Below are positions 17,564 through 26,949 of a stretch of 64,000 nt of DNA, in pieces. Position numbers and translations under genes: made by a program. Each line of letters starts with the position of its first letter. Positions within the stretch are counted from its first letter, which is position 1. This stretch comes from Janthinobacterium lividum (GTDB lineage Bacteria > Pseudomonadota > Gammaproteobacteria > Burkholderiales > Burkholderiaceae_D), in the NCBI RefSeq assembly GCF_023509035.1, contig NZ_CP075583.1, forward strand, positions 1,178,001 to 1,242,000. Direction: 5' to 3'. The notes under the pieces are model-generated. The model was not told the origin of the DNA, did no database searches, and worked only from the letters and a program-made list of their open reading frames with translations.

Positions 17564-17782
17564 ATGGACAATGCAGAACAGATGGAAGTACGTTTCGTCG
17601 ATGTCGAAATCAAGCTGGCGCAGCAGGAAGACCTGGTCGAATCGCTGAACCAGATGGTGTACCAGCAAGGCAAGCGCATCGACCAGTTGGAAGCGATGCT
17701 GCACAAGCTGGGCGAGCACGTGCGCGACGGGGCGCAGCAGGCGAATGGCGGGCTGGTCAACGAGCGCCCGCCGCATTACTAA
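17564..17782 (+). CDS. slyX: SlyX family protein
   Basis: 72 residues, predicted as a single long coiled-coil (VDVEIKLAQQEDLVESLNQMVYQQ, then a heptad-like stretch) ending in the family's conserved RPPHY tail. SlyX proteins are small cytoplasmic proteins of unknown function. A -10 box TAGAAT lies about 35 bp upstream. It stands alone between the divergent toxin-antitoxin operon and the first dcp gene. Confidence 0.9.
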   Translation: MDNAEQMEVRFVDVEIKLAQQEDLVESLNQMVYQQGKRIDQLEAMLHKLGEHVRDGAQQANGGLVNERPPHY

Positions 17783-17893
17783 ATCGGCATCGTGGTGTGG
17801 AGCGCATGAAAACCGGTCATCACCGGCGGGCGCGCTACCATCGGTAGTTGCTGGTGACGCAAGTGTGTCAGGCTGTTATTATTTCAGGCTGGC

Positions 17894-17910
17894 CCGCGAC
17901 ACAATCGCGG
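17894..17910 (+). promoter_or_regulatory. leader stem-loop upstream of dcp copy 1
   Basis: CCGCGA and TCGCGG arms around the 5-base loop CACAA, ending 26 nt before the start codon. The same stem with a different loop precedes copy 2 at 20293-20309. The role is unknown; it could affect mRNA stability or translation. Confidence 0.4.
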
Positions 17911-17936
17911 CTCTCTTGCGTTTCTTGAAAGAAGAC

Positions 17937-20099
17937 ATGACCCGTCCAACAATGCTCGTCATCGCCGCCAGCCTGATGCTGGCACCAGCCGCCGCTTTTG
18001 CCGCCACCGCCACCGTGGTGTCTGCCACTGCCGCTACCGCGGCGGCAGCCTTGCCCGTTTCGAACCCGTTTGCGCAAGCCAGCAGCCTGCCCTTCAACTA
18101 TCCACCGTTCGACAAGGTGCAGGATGCCGACTACGCTCCGGCCTTTACGGCAGGCATGGCCGCCAACCTGGCGGAAATCAACGCGATTGCCAATAACCCG
18201 AAAGCGGCCACGTTCGACAACACCATCGTCGCCATGGAACGCTCGGGCCAGTTGCTGAGCCGCGTGCGCACCGTGTTTTCCGTGATGTCCGGTTCCAACA
18301 CGAATGACACGATCCAGGGCCTGGAACGCGAGCTGGCGCCGAAAATGGCGGCCCACAGCGACGCGATCATGCTCAACGACAAATTGTTCAAGCGCATCGA
18401 TACCCTGTACGCCAAGCGCGACAAGCTGGGCCTCGATGCCGAATCGAAACGCCTGCTGGAGCGCTATCACACGGATTTCGTGCGCGCGGGTGCCAAGCTG
18501 TCGGCGGCTGACAAGGAAAAGCTGCGCGCCTACAACGGCCAGCTGGCTGCCCTGTCGACCAAGTTCGCGCAGAACGTGCTGAAAGAATTGAACGCCTCGG
18601 CTGTCGTCGTCGATACGCGCGAAGAACTGGACGGCCTGTCGCCAGCCGCTATCGAAGTGGCCGCAGGCCTGGCCAAGAAGCGCGGCCTGGATGGAAAATA
18701 TGTGATCGCCCTCGTCAACACGACGGGCCAGGCGCCGCTGTCGCTGCTGACCAACCGCGCCGTGCGCGAACGCATCATGGCCGCTTCGCAAGCGCGTGGC
18801 AGCCGTGGCGGCGAGTTTGACAACACCCAGGAAGTGCTGGAACTGGCGAAACTGCGCGCCGAACGTGCCGCGCTGATGGGCTACCCGAATTACGCTGCCT
18901 ATTCGCTGGAAGACCAGACGGCGCACGACACCACCGCCGTGAACGCCTTGCTGGGCGAGCTGGCGAAGCCGGCCGTCGTCAATGCGCGCCGTGAAGCGGA
19001 CGATATCCAGAAGGTCATCGATGCAGGAAAAGGCGGCTTCAAGGTGGGCGCTGCCGACTGGGCTTTCTACAGCGACAAGGTACGCGCAGAACGCTACAAC
19101 TTTGACGAGAATCAACTCAAACCGTACTTTGAGATGCACAGCGTGCTGACCAAGGGCGTGTTCTTTGCCGCTGGCAAGTTGTACGGCCTCACCTTCAAGC
19201 AGCGCACCGACTTGCCCGTCTACACGGCTGATATGCTGGTGTACGACGTCTTCAATGAAGACGGCACGCAGCTGGCCATTTTCACGCTCGACCCTTACGC
19301 GCGCAGCAACAAGCGCGGCGGCGCCTGGGCGAATGCCTATGTGGGCCAGTCAAGCTTGCTGAACCGCAAGCCGGTCATTGCGAATAACCTCAACATTCCG
19401 AAGCCGGAAGCGGGCCAGCCGACCCTGATGACGTTTGACGAAGTCAACACCATGTTCCACGAATTCGGCCATGCGCTGCACGGCATGTTTTCGAACGTGA
19501 AATACCCGCGCTTTGCCGGTACCAGCGTGCCGCGCGACTTCGTCGAATACCCGTCGCAAGTCAATGAAATGTGGGCGCTGTGGCCGGAAGTGCTGCAAAA
19601 CTACGCCAAGCACTACCAGACGGGCGCGGCCATCCCTGCCGAACTGCTGGCCAAAGTGACGGCGGCCGACAATTTCAACCAGGGTTACAAAACCACGGAA
19701 TACCTGGCATCGGCTCTGCTGGACCAGCGCTGGCATCAGCTGACCCCGGCGCAGATCCCTAGCGACGTGCTGGCGTTTGAGAAAGCCGCCTTGACGGATG
19801 CGGGCGTCGATTTCGCCCCGGCGCCGCCGCGCTACCGCAGCACCTATTTCTCGCACGCGTTCGCGGGCGGCTATTCGGCCGGCTATTACGCGTATCTGTG
19901 GTCGGAAAAGCTCGATGCCGACACGGTCGAGTGGTTCAAGGAAAACGGCGGCCTGACGCGCAAGAATGGCGACTGGTTCCGTAATAAACTGCTGTCGCGC
20001 GGCGGCAGCGCCGATGCGCTCGACATCTACCGCAACTTCCGTGGCCGCGATGCGAAGATCGAGCCGCTGCTGGAACGCCGTGGCTTGAGCGTTAAATAA
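17937..20099 (+). CDS. dcp: M3 family peptidyl-dipeptidase Dcp, periplasmic (copy 1)
   Basis: 720 residues. An N-terminal signal peptide (MTRPTMLVIAASLMLAPAAA) is followed by a full M3 oligopeptidase. The zinc motif HEFGH is at residues 508-512, with the downstream Glu in the family's FVEYPSQVNEMW stretch. The C-terminal PPRYRSTYFSHAFAGGYSAGYYAYLW is characteristic of Dcp, which removes dipeptides from peptide C-termini. The predicted export makes it a periplasmic scavenging enzyme. It is the first of two tandem paralogs; the second follows 237 bp downstream. A hairpin terminator lies between them, so they are probably separate transcripts. Confidence 0.93.
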   Translation: MTRPTMLVIAASLMLAPAAAFAATATVVSATAATAAAALPVSNPFAQASSLPFNYPPFDKVQDADYAPAFTAGMAANLAEINAIANNPKAATFDNTIVAMERSGQLLSRVRTVFSVMSGSNTNDTIQGLERELAPKMAAHSDAIMLNDKLFKRIDTLYAKRDKLGLDAESKRLLERYHTDFVRAGAKLSAADKEKLRAYNGQLAALSTKFAQNVLKELNASAVVVDTREELDGLSPAAIEVAAGLAKKRGLDGKYVIALVNTTGQAPLSLLTNRAVRERIMAASQARGSRGGEFDNTQEVLELAKLRAERAALMGYPNYAAYSLEDQTAHDTTAVNALLGELAKPAVVNARREADDIQKVIDAGKGGFKVGAADWAFYSDKVRAERYNFDENQLKPYFEMHSVLTKGVFFAAGKLYGLTFKQRTDLPVYTADMLVYDVFNEDGTQLAIFTLDPYARSNKRGGAWANAYVGQSSLLNRKPVIANNLNIPKPEAGQPTLMTFDEVNTMFHEFGHALHGMFSNVKYPRFAGTSVPRDFVEYPSQVNEMWALWPEVLQNYAKHYQTGAAIPAELLAKVTAADNFNQGYKTTEYLASALLDQRWHQLTPAQIPSDVLAFEKAALTDAGVDFAPAPPRYRSTYFSHAFAGGYSAGYYAYLWSEKLDADTVEWFKENGGLTRKNGDWFRNKLLSRGGSADALDIYRNFRGRDAKIEPLLERRGLSVK

Positions 20100-20145
20100 G
20101 CCGGCAAGTAAGTCGTGTGATTCCGGCGTTAAAGCCGGGTGCATG

Positions 20146-20180
20146 AAAATGGCTGCCAAGCGATTGGCGGCCATTTTTAT
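20146..20180 (+). terminator. terminator between the two dcp genes
   Basis: A 14-bp stem beginning AAAATGGCTGCCAA (one G-T wobble) with a 4-base loop, ending in TTTTTAT. Confidence 0.75.
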
Positions 20181-20292
20181 TTGGAGATGTTGATGACAAA
20201 CCGTGGTAAACCGCGCATTTGGCGTGATGCACCACAGGATAGCCCATGTTGGATGACGCCTGTGTGACAGGCTGCTATGATCTGCCACTGGC

Positions 20293-20309
20293 CCGCGACG
20301 CGATCGCGG
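20293..20309 (+). promoter_or_regulatory. leader stem-loop upstream of dcp copy 2
   Basis: CCGCGA/TCGCGG arms with loop CGCGA, at nearly the same distance (27 nt) from the ATG as in copy 1. The arms are unchanged although the loop and flanks have diverged. Confidence 0.4.
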
Positions 20310-20336
20310 TTCTTCCCGCGCTTCCTGAAAGATGTC

Positions 20337-22490
20337 ATGATCCGTCCACAACTGCTCGTCATCGCCGCCAGTGTCATGCTGGCCCACGCCGCTCCGTCCG
20401 CCATGGCTGCCGCCACTGCAAAATCCACGCCTGCCGCCGCCGTCAGCGCCCAGAACCCTCTGCTCAAAGCGAGTCCGCTGCCGTTTCAGATGCCGCAGTT
20501 CGGCCTGATCAAGGATGCTCACTACGCGCCGGCGTTTGCCGAAGGCATGAAACGTCAGCTGGCCGAAGTCAACGCCATTGCCAACAACCGCCAGGCGCCC
20601 ACGTTTGAAAACACCATCGTGGCCCTCGAGCGCACGGGGCAGTTGCTGCACCGCGTGCAGAGCATCTTCAGCAACATGACCTCGACCAACACGAATAGCG
20701 TGCTCGAAGCGGTGGAAGTGGACGTGTCGCCGAAACTGGCCGCGCATGGCGATGCGATCACCCTGAATCCGAAACTGTTTACCCGCATCGACACCCTGTA
20801 CGCCAAGCGCGACAAGCTGGGCCTCGATGCCGAATCCTTGCGCTTGCTGGAACGCTATCACACGGATTTCGTGCGCGCCGGCGCCAAGCTGTCCGATGCG
20901 GACAAGGAAAAACTGAAAGCCTACAACGCCGAGCAGGCTGGCCTGGAAACGGCTTTCGCGCAAAACGTGCTGAAGGAAACGAATGCCAAGAGCATCGTCG
21001 TCGACACGCGCGCTGAACTGGCCGGCATGACGGACAGCGATATCGACACGGCCGCTGCCGCCGCCAAGGAGCGCGGCTTGACGGGCAAGTTCCTCATCGC
21101 TCTCGTCAACACCAGCGGCCAGCCGCCGCTGGCGGTATTGACGGATCGCAAGACACGCCAGCGCCTGATGGATGCGTCGCTGAACCGCGGCAGCCAGGGC
21201 GGCGAGTTCGACAACCGCGCCATCGTGCTGAAGTTGGCAAAGCTGCGCGCCGAACGGGCCACCCTGCTCGGTTACGCCAATTACGCCGCGTATTCGCTGG
21301 AAGACCAGACGGCCAAGACCACCACGGCCGTCAACACCCTGCTGTCGGAACTGGCGAAACCGGCCGTCGCCAATGCGCGCCGCGAAGCGGCCGACCTGCA
21401 GCAAGTGGTCGATGCGGAAAAAGGCGGCTTCCAGGTAGCGGCGGCCGACTGGGCCATCTACACGGACAAGCTGCGCAAGCAACGTTTTAATTTTGATGAA
21501 AACGAGCTGAAACCGTACCTGGAATTGAATAGCGTGCTGAACAACGGCGTCTTCTTTGCCGCCAATAAACTGTATGGCATCAGCTTCAAGGAGCGTAAGG
21601 ACTTGCCGGTGTACAACCCGGACGTGCGCGTCTACGACGTGCTGGATGCCGACGGCAAGCCGCTGGCCCTGTTCATCGCCGACTTCTATGCGCGCGGTAA
21701 CAAGCATGGCGGCGCGTGGATGAATGAATACGTGTCGCAATCGTCGTTGATGGGCACGCACCCGGTGGTGGCTAACCAATTGAATATTCCGAAGCCGCCC
21801 GCCGGCCAGCCGACCTTGCTGACGTTTGATGAAGTGACGACCATGTTCCACGAATTCGGCCATGCGCTGCACGGCATGTTTTCGAACGTGAAATACCCAC
21901 GCTTTGCCGGTACCAGCGTGCCGAGCGACTTCGTCGAGTACCCGTCGCAAGTCAATGAAATGTGGGCCGTATGGCCGGAAGTGCTGCAAAACTATGCCAA
22001 GCACTACCAGAGCGGCGCGGCCATGCCGCAGGAATTGCTCGACAAGGTCACGGCGGCGAAGAAATTCAACCAGGGCTTCATGACGACGGAATACCTGTCG
22101 GCGGCTCTGCTGGACCAGCGCTGGCATCAGCTGGCGCCGAGCCAGATCCCGACGGACGTGCTGGCCTTTGAAGCGGCATCCTTGAAGGATGCGGGCGTTG
22201 ACTACGCGCCCGTGCCGCCACGCTACCGCACCAGCTACTTCTCGCACAGCTTCTCGGGCGGCTACTCGGCAGCGTATTACGCCTACCTGTGGTCGGAAAA
22301 ATTGGATGCGGAATCGGTTAACTGGTTCAAGGAAAACGGCGGCCTGACGCGTAAGAATGGCGACTGGTTCCGCAGCAAATTGCTGTCGCGCGGTGGCAGT
22401 GTCGATGCGCTGCAACTGTTCCGTGACTTCCGCGGCCGCGATGCCACCGTGGAACCTTTGCTGGAACGCCGGGGCTTGAAGGCCAAGTAA
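20337..22490 (+). CDS. dcp: M3 family peptidyl-dipeptidase Dcp, periplasmic (copy 2)
   Basis: 717 residues, closely similar to copy 1 along its whole length, with an N-terminal signal peptide (MIRPQLLVIAASVMLAHAAP). HEFGH is at residues 505-509 and the end of the protein has the same PPRYRTSYFSHSFSGG motif. Both copies keep all visible catalytic residues, so both should be active dipeptidyl carboxypeptidases. Divergence is concentrated in the signal peptide, parts of the N-terminal helical lid and the last 10 residues. A hairpin with arms AAGCTTGCGT/ACGCAAGCTT follows the stop (22505-22537) but lacks a T-run. Confidence 0.93.
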   Translation: MIRPQLLVIAASVMLAHAAPSAMAAATAKSTPAAAVSAQNPLLKASPLPFQMPQFGLIKDAHYAPAFAEGMKRQLAEVNAIANNRQAPTFENTIVALERTGQLLHRVQSIFSNMTSTNTNSVLEAVEVDVSPKLAAHGDAITLNPKLFTRIDTLYAKRDKLGLDAESLRLLERYHTDFVRAGAKLSDADKEKLKAYNAEQAGLETAFAQNVLKETNAKSIVVDTRAELAGMTDSDIDTAAAAAKERGLTGKFLIALVNTSGQPPLAVLTDRKTRQRLMDASLNRGSQGGEFDNRAIVLKLAKLRAERATLLGYANYAAYSLEDQTAKTTTAVNTLLSELAKPAVANARREAADLQQVVDAEKGGFQVAAADWAIYTDKLRKQRFNFDENELKPYLELNSVLNNGVFFAANKLYGISFKERKDLPVYNPDVRVYDVLDADGKPLALFIADFYARGNKHGGAWMNEYVSQSSLMGTHPVVANQLNIPKPPAGQPTLLTFDEVTTMFHEFGHALHGMFSNVKYPRFAGTSVPSDFVEYPSQVNEMWAVWPEVLQNYAKHYQSGAAMPQELLDKVTAAKKFNQGFMTTEYLSAALLDQRWHQLAPSQIPTDVLAFEAASLKDAGVDYAPVPPRYRTSYFSHSFSGGYSAAYYAYLWSEKLDAESVNWFKENGGLTRKNGDWFRSKLLSRGGSVDALQLFRDFRGRDATVEPLLERRGLKAK

Positions 22491-22599
22491 GCCGTCCTCA
22501 TCTGAAGCTTGCGTTGCGTTGACATGGCGCACGCAAGCTTTCCGTGCCGGCGGCGTAGAATTGAGTAAGATGTAAATAAGAGGGCAGTTGAAAGAGTAT

Positions 22600-22812
22600 A
22601 TGAGTCAGCAAGATTTGAATGGCATTACCCTGGAAGGTATCGTGACGCGTCTGCACGCCCACTACGGTTGGGACGGTCTAGCCAAGCACATCGATATCAA
22701 TTGCTTCATCAGCGATCCCAGCATCAAGTCGAGCCTGAAGTTTTTGCGCAAGACCCCGTGGGCCAGAAGCAAGGTGGAACAATTGTTCCTGGACACGCAA
22801 TTTACTGACTGA
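22600..22812 (+). CDS. VF530-like DNA-binding family protein (DUF2132)
   Basis: 70 residues from an ATG preceded by GAAAGAG. The sequence [25 protein letters not shown] and [18 protein letters not shown] is typical of the small VF530 family, whose founding structure is a compact helical protein proposed to bind DNA; function is not established. A -10-like TAGAAT sits about 40 bp upstream. The DUF4404 gene follows 11 bp downstream, so the two are probably co-transcribed. Confidence 0.85.
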   Translation: MSQQDLNGITLEGIVTRLHAHYGWDGLAKHIDINCFISDPSIKSSLKFLRKTPWARSKVEQLFLDTQFTD

Positions 22813-22823
22813 CAGGAAAAAAC

Positions 22824-23102
22824 ATGGATAGCAAACTCAAGGAATCTCTGCAACAACTGCATTCGACACTAGCAACCAGCGGTCCCGTCGATGAAGAACT
22901 GCATGGTTTGCTGCAAAAACTCGATGTCGACATCAAGCTGCTGATGGAAAAGCGCGCGGCGCAAGAGCAGGAAGAAGAGTCGACGACCTATGGCCTGGCC
23001 GAGCGCAGCCAGGAATTGTCGGCGAAGTTCGCCGTCAAGCATCCGAAACTGGAGCCGGCGTTGCGGGAACTTGGTGAAATTTTAGCCAATATGGGTATTT
23101 AA
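22824..23102 (+). CDS. DUF4404 family protein
   Basis: 92 residues, highly charged and helical (LKESLQQLHSTLATSG, then ELHGLLQKLDVDIKLLMEK), ending in a helix with LREIGE-like spacing. It matches the DUF4404 pattern; the function is unknown. An AGGAAA ribosome site precedes the ATG. It is second in a likely two-gene operon with the VF530-like gene. Confidence 0.8.
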   Translation: MDSKLKESLQQLHSTLATSGPVDEELHGLLQKLDVDIKLLMEKRAAQEQEEESTTYGLAERSQELSAKFAVKHPKLEPALRELGEILANMGI

Positions 23103-23253
23103 GCAAGTTGCGGGAAATGCCGGGCCTTGTCCTGCCGGGACGGGCCTTCTTTCCCCAAGTGATTGAAAAATAAACGTTTTTTGCACTGAAATCCAACAGT
23201 AAAAAGCAGGCCGTCAGGTTGGAAATGGCCAATTCCGGTACAATCCGTACCCT

Positions 23254-25590
23254 ATGAGCTCCCCTACCAATTTATTTGCGACCGTTCCCAAGCGGTCTGC
23301 CCGCGCTGCCGTGGCGCCTTTCCTGCCGATGTCGCGCGCCGAGATGGACGCGCTGGGCTGGGACCAGTGCGACGTCATCCTCGTCACGGGCGACGCCTAC
23401 ATCGACCATCCGAGTTTCGGCATGGCCCTGGTTGGCCGCCTGCTCGAAGCGCAAGGCTACCGTGTCGGCATCATCAGCCAGCCGGACTGGCTGTCGGCCG
23501 AAGCGTTCCGCATCCTCGGCAAGCCGCGCCTGTACTACGGCATTACTGCCGGCAACATGGATTCCATGGTCAATCAGTACACGGCCGACCGCAAGATCCG
23601 CTCCGACGACGCCTACACGGCAAATGCGGAACCGAATAAACGTCCGGACCGCGCCGTCACCGTGTACGCCCAGCGCGCGCGCGAAGCGTATTCCGATGTG
23701 CCTATCGTCATCGGCAGCATCGAGGCGTCATTGCGCCGCATCGCCCATTACGATTACTGGTCGGACAAGGTCCGCCGTTCCGTCTTGCCCGATTCCAAGG
23801 CTGATTTGTTGATTTTCGGTAATGCCGAGCGGGCGCTGGTCGACCTGACGCACCGCCTGGCCGCCGGCGAACACATCAAGGATATCCGCGACTTGCGCGG
23901 CACGGCCTTCATGGTGCCGTCCGGTTGGTTGCCTGGCGACGACTGGGGCGTGCACAATTCCACCCGCGTCGACGTGCCAGGCAAGATCGACCCGCACTAC
24001 AGCCCGTACGAGATGGTGCAGGAAGACAAGACCGCCTGCGCCACGGAAAATGCCTCGAAATCGGCCGCAGTCATCAAGCCGATCCGCATCATGAGCCGCG
24101 AAGAGCGCTTGGCCATGGCCAAGGAAAAGCACGACAAGACGGTCGTGCGCCTGCCCGCGTATGACGTCGTCAAGGATGATCCCGTGATGTACGCGCATGC
24201 GTCGCGCGTGTTCCACCTGGAATCGAATCCCGGCAATGCGCGCGCCATGGTGCAGGCGCACGGCGAACGCGACGTGTGGCTCAACCCGCCGCCGCTGCCG
24301 CTGGCCATGGACGAGATGGATGGCGTGTACGACATGAATTACGCGCGCGCCCCGCACCCGAGCTATGGCAAGGCGCATATCCCCGCCTGGGAAATGATCC
24401 GCTTTTCCGTCAACATCATGCGCGGCTGCTTCGGCGGCTGTACCTTCTGCTCGATCACCGAGCACGAAGGGCGCATCATCCAGAGCCGTTCGGAACCGTC
24501 GATCCTGCGCGAAATCGAGCATATCCGCGATAAGACCAAAGGCTTTACGGGCACCATTTCCGATATGGGTGGCCCGACGGCGAATATGTACCGCCTCGCT
24601 TGCAAGGAAAAAGAGATCGAAGTCTCGTGCCGCCGCCTGTCCTGCGTGTATCCGTCCATCTGCGTCAACCTGGGCACGGATCACAGCAAGCTCATTTCCC
24701 TGTACCGCAAGGCGCGCGCCATCCCGGGCATCAAGAAAGTGCTGATCAGTTCGGGCTTGCGCTATGACCTGGCCGTGCGTTCGCCCGAGTACGTCAAGGA
24801 ACTGGTCACGCATCACGTCGGTGGCCTGCTGAAGATCGCGCCCGAGCACACGGAAGAGGGGACCTTGTCGAAGATGATGAAGCCTGGCATCGGCGCGTAT
24901 GACGAGTTCAAGGAAATGTTTGACCGTTTCTCGCTGGAAGCAGGCAAGAAGCAGTACCTGATCCCCTACTTCATCGCCGCCCATCCGGGCACGACGGACC
25001 TGGATATGCTGAATCTGGCCCTGTGGCTGAAGAAGAACAATTTCAAGCTGGACCAGGTGCAAACCTTCATGCCCACGCCGATGGCCATGGCCACGACGAT
25101 GTACCACACGCGCAAGAATCCTTTGCGCAAGGTCACGGCCGATTCGGAAGTGGTGGAAACGGCCCGTAGCGGCAAGATCCGCCGCACGCATAAAGCCTTC
25201 TTGCGCTACCAAGACCCGGCCAACTGGCCGATCCTGCGCGAAGCGCTGGTCAACATGGGCCGTGGCGACTTGATCGGCAATGGCGACAAGCATTTGATCC
25301 CGGCATGGACGTCGTCGGAATCGGGCGGCCTGGCCGCAGGCGAACGCAGCCGCCAGACGCATGGCGCTGGCACGCCGGACAAGTTCAAGGTTACGCCGGG
25401 CAAGAACCGCATCGCCCTGGGTGGCACGGCAGCGGCGCCCAAAGCGTCCGCCGCCGAATCGAAGGTGCGCCCATCGATCCTGTCGACCATCAAAACGAAG
25501 GCCAAGCCGGCCGTCGTACCGATGGGCCGTGGCAGCAAGCCGCCAGCCAAGGGCGGCCATGCCGCGTCAGCACGGGGCGGACGCAAGTAA
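23254..25590 (+). CDS. YgiQ family radical SAM protein (UPF0313)
   Basis: 778 residues. An N-terminal cobalamin-binding-like domain ([21 protein letters not shown]) is followed by the radical SAM core with the iron-sulfur cluster motif CFGGCTFC and the YgiQ-specific [10 protein letters not shown] and [20 protein letters not shown] segments. The C-terminus is a lysine/alanine-rich, probably disordered tail of about 90 residues. YgiQ proteins are widespread but their reaction is unknown. The -10 box TACAAT is at 23239-23244, only about 10 bp before the ATG, and no Shine-Dalgarno is visible, so the mRNA may be leaderless. A strong terminator follows. Confidence 0.92.
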   Translation: MSSPTNLFATVPKRSARAAVAPFLPMSRAEMDALGWDQCDVILVTGDAYIDHPSFGMALVGRLLEAQGYRVGIISQPDWLSAEAFRILGKPRLYYGITAGNMDSMVNQYTADRKIRSDDAYTANAEPNKRPDRAVTVYAQRAREAYSDVPIVIGSIEASLRRIAHYDYWSDKVRRSVLPDSKADLLIFGNAERALVDLTHRLAAGEHIKDIRDLRGTAFMVPSGWLPGDDWGVHNSTRVDVPGKIDPHYSPYEMVQEDKTACATENASKSAAVIKPIRIMSREERLAMAKEKHDKTVVRLPAYDVVKDDPVMYAHASRVFHLESNPGNARAMVQAHGERDVWLNPPPLPLAMDEMDGVYDMNYARAPHPSYGKAHIPAWEMIRFSVNIMRGCFGGCTFCSITEHEGRIIQSRSEPSILREIEHIRDKTKGFTGTISDMGGPTANMYRLACKEKEIEVSCRRLSCVYPSICVNLGTDHSKLISLYRKARAIPGIKKVLISSGLRYDLAVRSPEYVKELVTHHVGGLLKIAPEHTEEGTLSKMMKPGIGAYDEFKEMFDRFSLEAGKKQYLIPYFIAAHPGTTDLDMLNLALWLKKNNFKLDQVQTFMPTPMAMATTMYHTRKNPLRKVTADSEVVETARSGKIRRTHKAFLRYQDPANWPILREALVNMGRGDLIGNGDKHLIPAWTSSESGGLAAGERSRQTHGAGTPDKFKVTPGKNRIALGGTAAAPKASAAESKVRPSILSTIKTKAKPAVVPMGRGSKPPAKGGHAASARGGRK

Positions 25591-25620
25591 ACGGCCCCCG
25601 GCCCCTCGGGCATAGCCTGA

Positions 25621-25657
25621 AAACCCGGCAACGCGTACTGCGTTGCCGGGTTTTTTG
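25621..25657 (+). terminator. terminator of the ygiQ-type gene
   Basis: A 13-bp perfect stem AACCCGGCAACGC with a 5-base loop and TTTTTT run. Confidence 0.92.
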
Positions 25658-25871
25658 CTATCTGCGCACCAAGATGGGGCGCGGCACGCCATGGTGGCGG
25701 GATTTTTACCAATATTTAAAAATTGGATAGAGCAAAAGGCAATTTTCCCTTGTGGCAACTTGGTGTTTGAAAATATACTCGTTGAATATTTAGCCGTACG
25801 GCAACAATGCTGCCATTCTGGCAATCGCCAGCGTACGCGACTCCCAGCGTTTAGATGAAAAGAGATGCCAA
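25658..25871. other. AT-rich upstream region of the zinc-ribbon cluster
   Basis: About 210 bp with a drop in GC content and no coding signal. It presumably carries the promoter of the downstream gene cluster; I could not pin down convincing -35/-10 boxes. Confidence 0.4.
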
Positions 25872-26900
25872 TTGAAATGCCTTTCCTGCCAGGCCGAGAA
25901 TAAGCCGGGCGCAAAATTCTGTTCTTCCTGCGGCACGACGTTTGCCGTTGCCACGACCGTTGCCGCCCCGATGCCAGGCAAATCCTGTAGCCAGTGCGGC
26001 CATGATTGCAAGGCCGATGCCAAATTCTGCCCCAAGTGTGCGTTCAGCTTTGCCGTGGCGCCAGTGGCGTCGCCGGAGCCGGTTTTTGAGCCGATTCCTG
26101 AGCCAGTGAGTGTGGTGCTTCCAGAACCCGCGCCAGTGGCGGCAAAGGTCGCGCAAGTTGTCCCGGAACCCGCTCCCGTCGCCCTCCCGGAACCGGTCGC
26201 GCCGCCACCGCCCGTGCTGGAAAAGCGCCGTGCCGATCCCGTACCTGCGCCCGTACCTGCGCCCGCACCGGTGCCGGAACCAGAAGCCACTCCCGCACCG
26301 GTGCCAGACCACGTTCCCGACACGCCGGCGGACAACCCACCGGCTGGCAAGCGCATGAAACTGGTCGCCGCAGCCGTCGCAGCGGTGGTACTTCTGGGAG
26401 GTGCGGGCGCTTACTATTTCTTGTCAAGCAAGCCGCCTGCCGCTGTGCCGGCACCCGCTCCAGCCTTGCCCGCGCTGGCGGACCCTGCGCCTGCCGCCGA
26501 GCAGCCGCTGGCCATCAGCGACCCTGCGCTCGATGGCGCCACGACGGCGGACCATGCCGCGACACCTGCCGCGGCCGAACCCGCGCCAGTGCCGGCGGCC
26601 GAACCTGCACCTGCGCCAGCGCCAGCACCAGCACCGGTCCCGGTTGCGGAAAAGCCGGCCAAGCCCGTCAAGGCCGTGCCGCCACCGGCGCCTGTCAAGC
26701 AGACTAGCGGCCTGGAAAGCGTGATCACGGAGAGCCTGTCGGAAGCGAGCCATTGCATGAGCCAGCGCAAATACGACTGTGCCATTGCCAATGCGAATGC
26801 CGTGCTGCGTATGGACACGGGCAACCGCCATGCGCTCGACATCAAGCGCAAGGCGAAAGAGGCGCAAGACAAGGCACTGTCGCAAATTCAGATCGAGTAA
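25872..26900 (+). CDS. membrane-anchored double zinc-ribbon protein with C-terminal helical domain
   Basis: 342 residues from a TTG start with AAGAGA upstream; no in-frame ATG or GTG gives an N-terminus that keeps the first cysteine pair. Two zinc ribbons lie at the N-terminus (CLSCQ...CSSCG and CSQCG...CPKC). A long proline/alanine/valine-rich linker, one transmembrane helix (KLVAAAVAAVVLLGGAGAYY) and a second proline/alanine-rich linker follow. The last 60 residues hold TPR-like helices (SEASHCMSQRKYDCAIANANAVL). The ribbons should be cytoplasmic and the C-terminal domain periplasmic. It is the first gene of a four-gene same-strand cluster. Function is unknown. Confidence 0.75.
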   Translation: MKCLSCQAENKPGAKFCSSCGTTFAVATTVAAPMPGKSCSQCGHDCKADAKFCPKCAFSFAVAPVASPEPVFEPIPEPVSVVLPEPAPVAAKVAQVVPEPAPVALPEPVAPPPPVLEKRRADPVPAPVPAPAPVPEPEATPAPVPDHVPDTPADNPPAGKRMKLVAAAVAAVVLLGGAGAYYFLSSKPPAAVPAPAPALPALADPAPAAEQPLAISDPALDGATTADHAATPAAAEPAPVPAAEPAPAPAPAPAPVPVAEKPAKPVKAVPPPAPVKQTSGLESVITESLSEASHCMSQRKYDCAIANANAVLRMDTGNRHALDIKRKAKEAQDKALSQIQIE

Positions 26901-26949
26901 GCCGCGCTGCTCGCCTTCCATTCCAATTTTGATCCTCCTGGAGAATGAC

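Noticed and set aside
19350..22532. 1060-codon open frame on the minus strand across both dcp genes
   Set aside because: It is an antisense shadow caused by GC-rich third positions. The plus-strand frames carry signal peptides and HEFGH motifs, and the antisense product is arginine/glutamine-rich without any recognisable domain.
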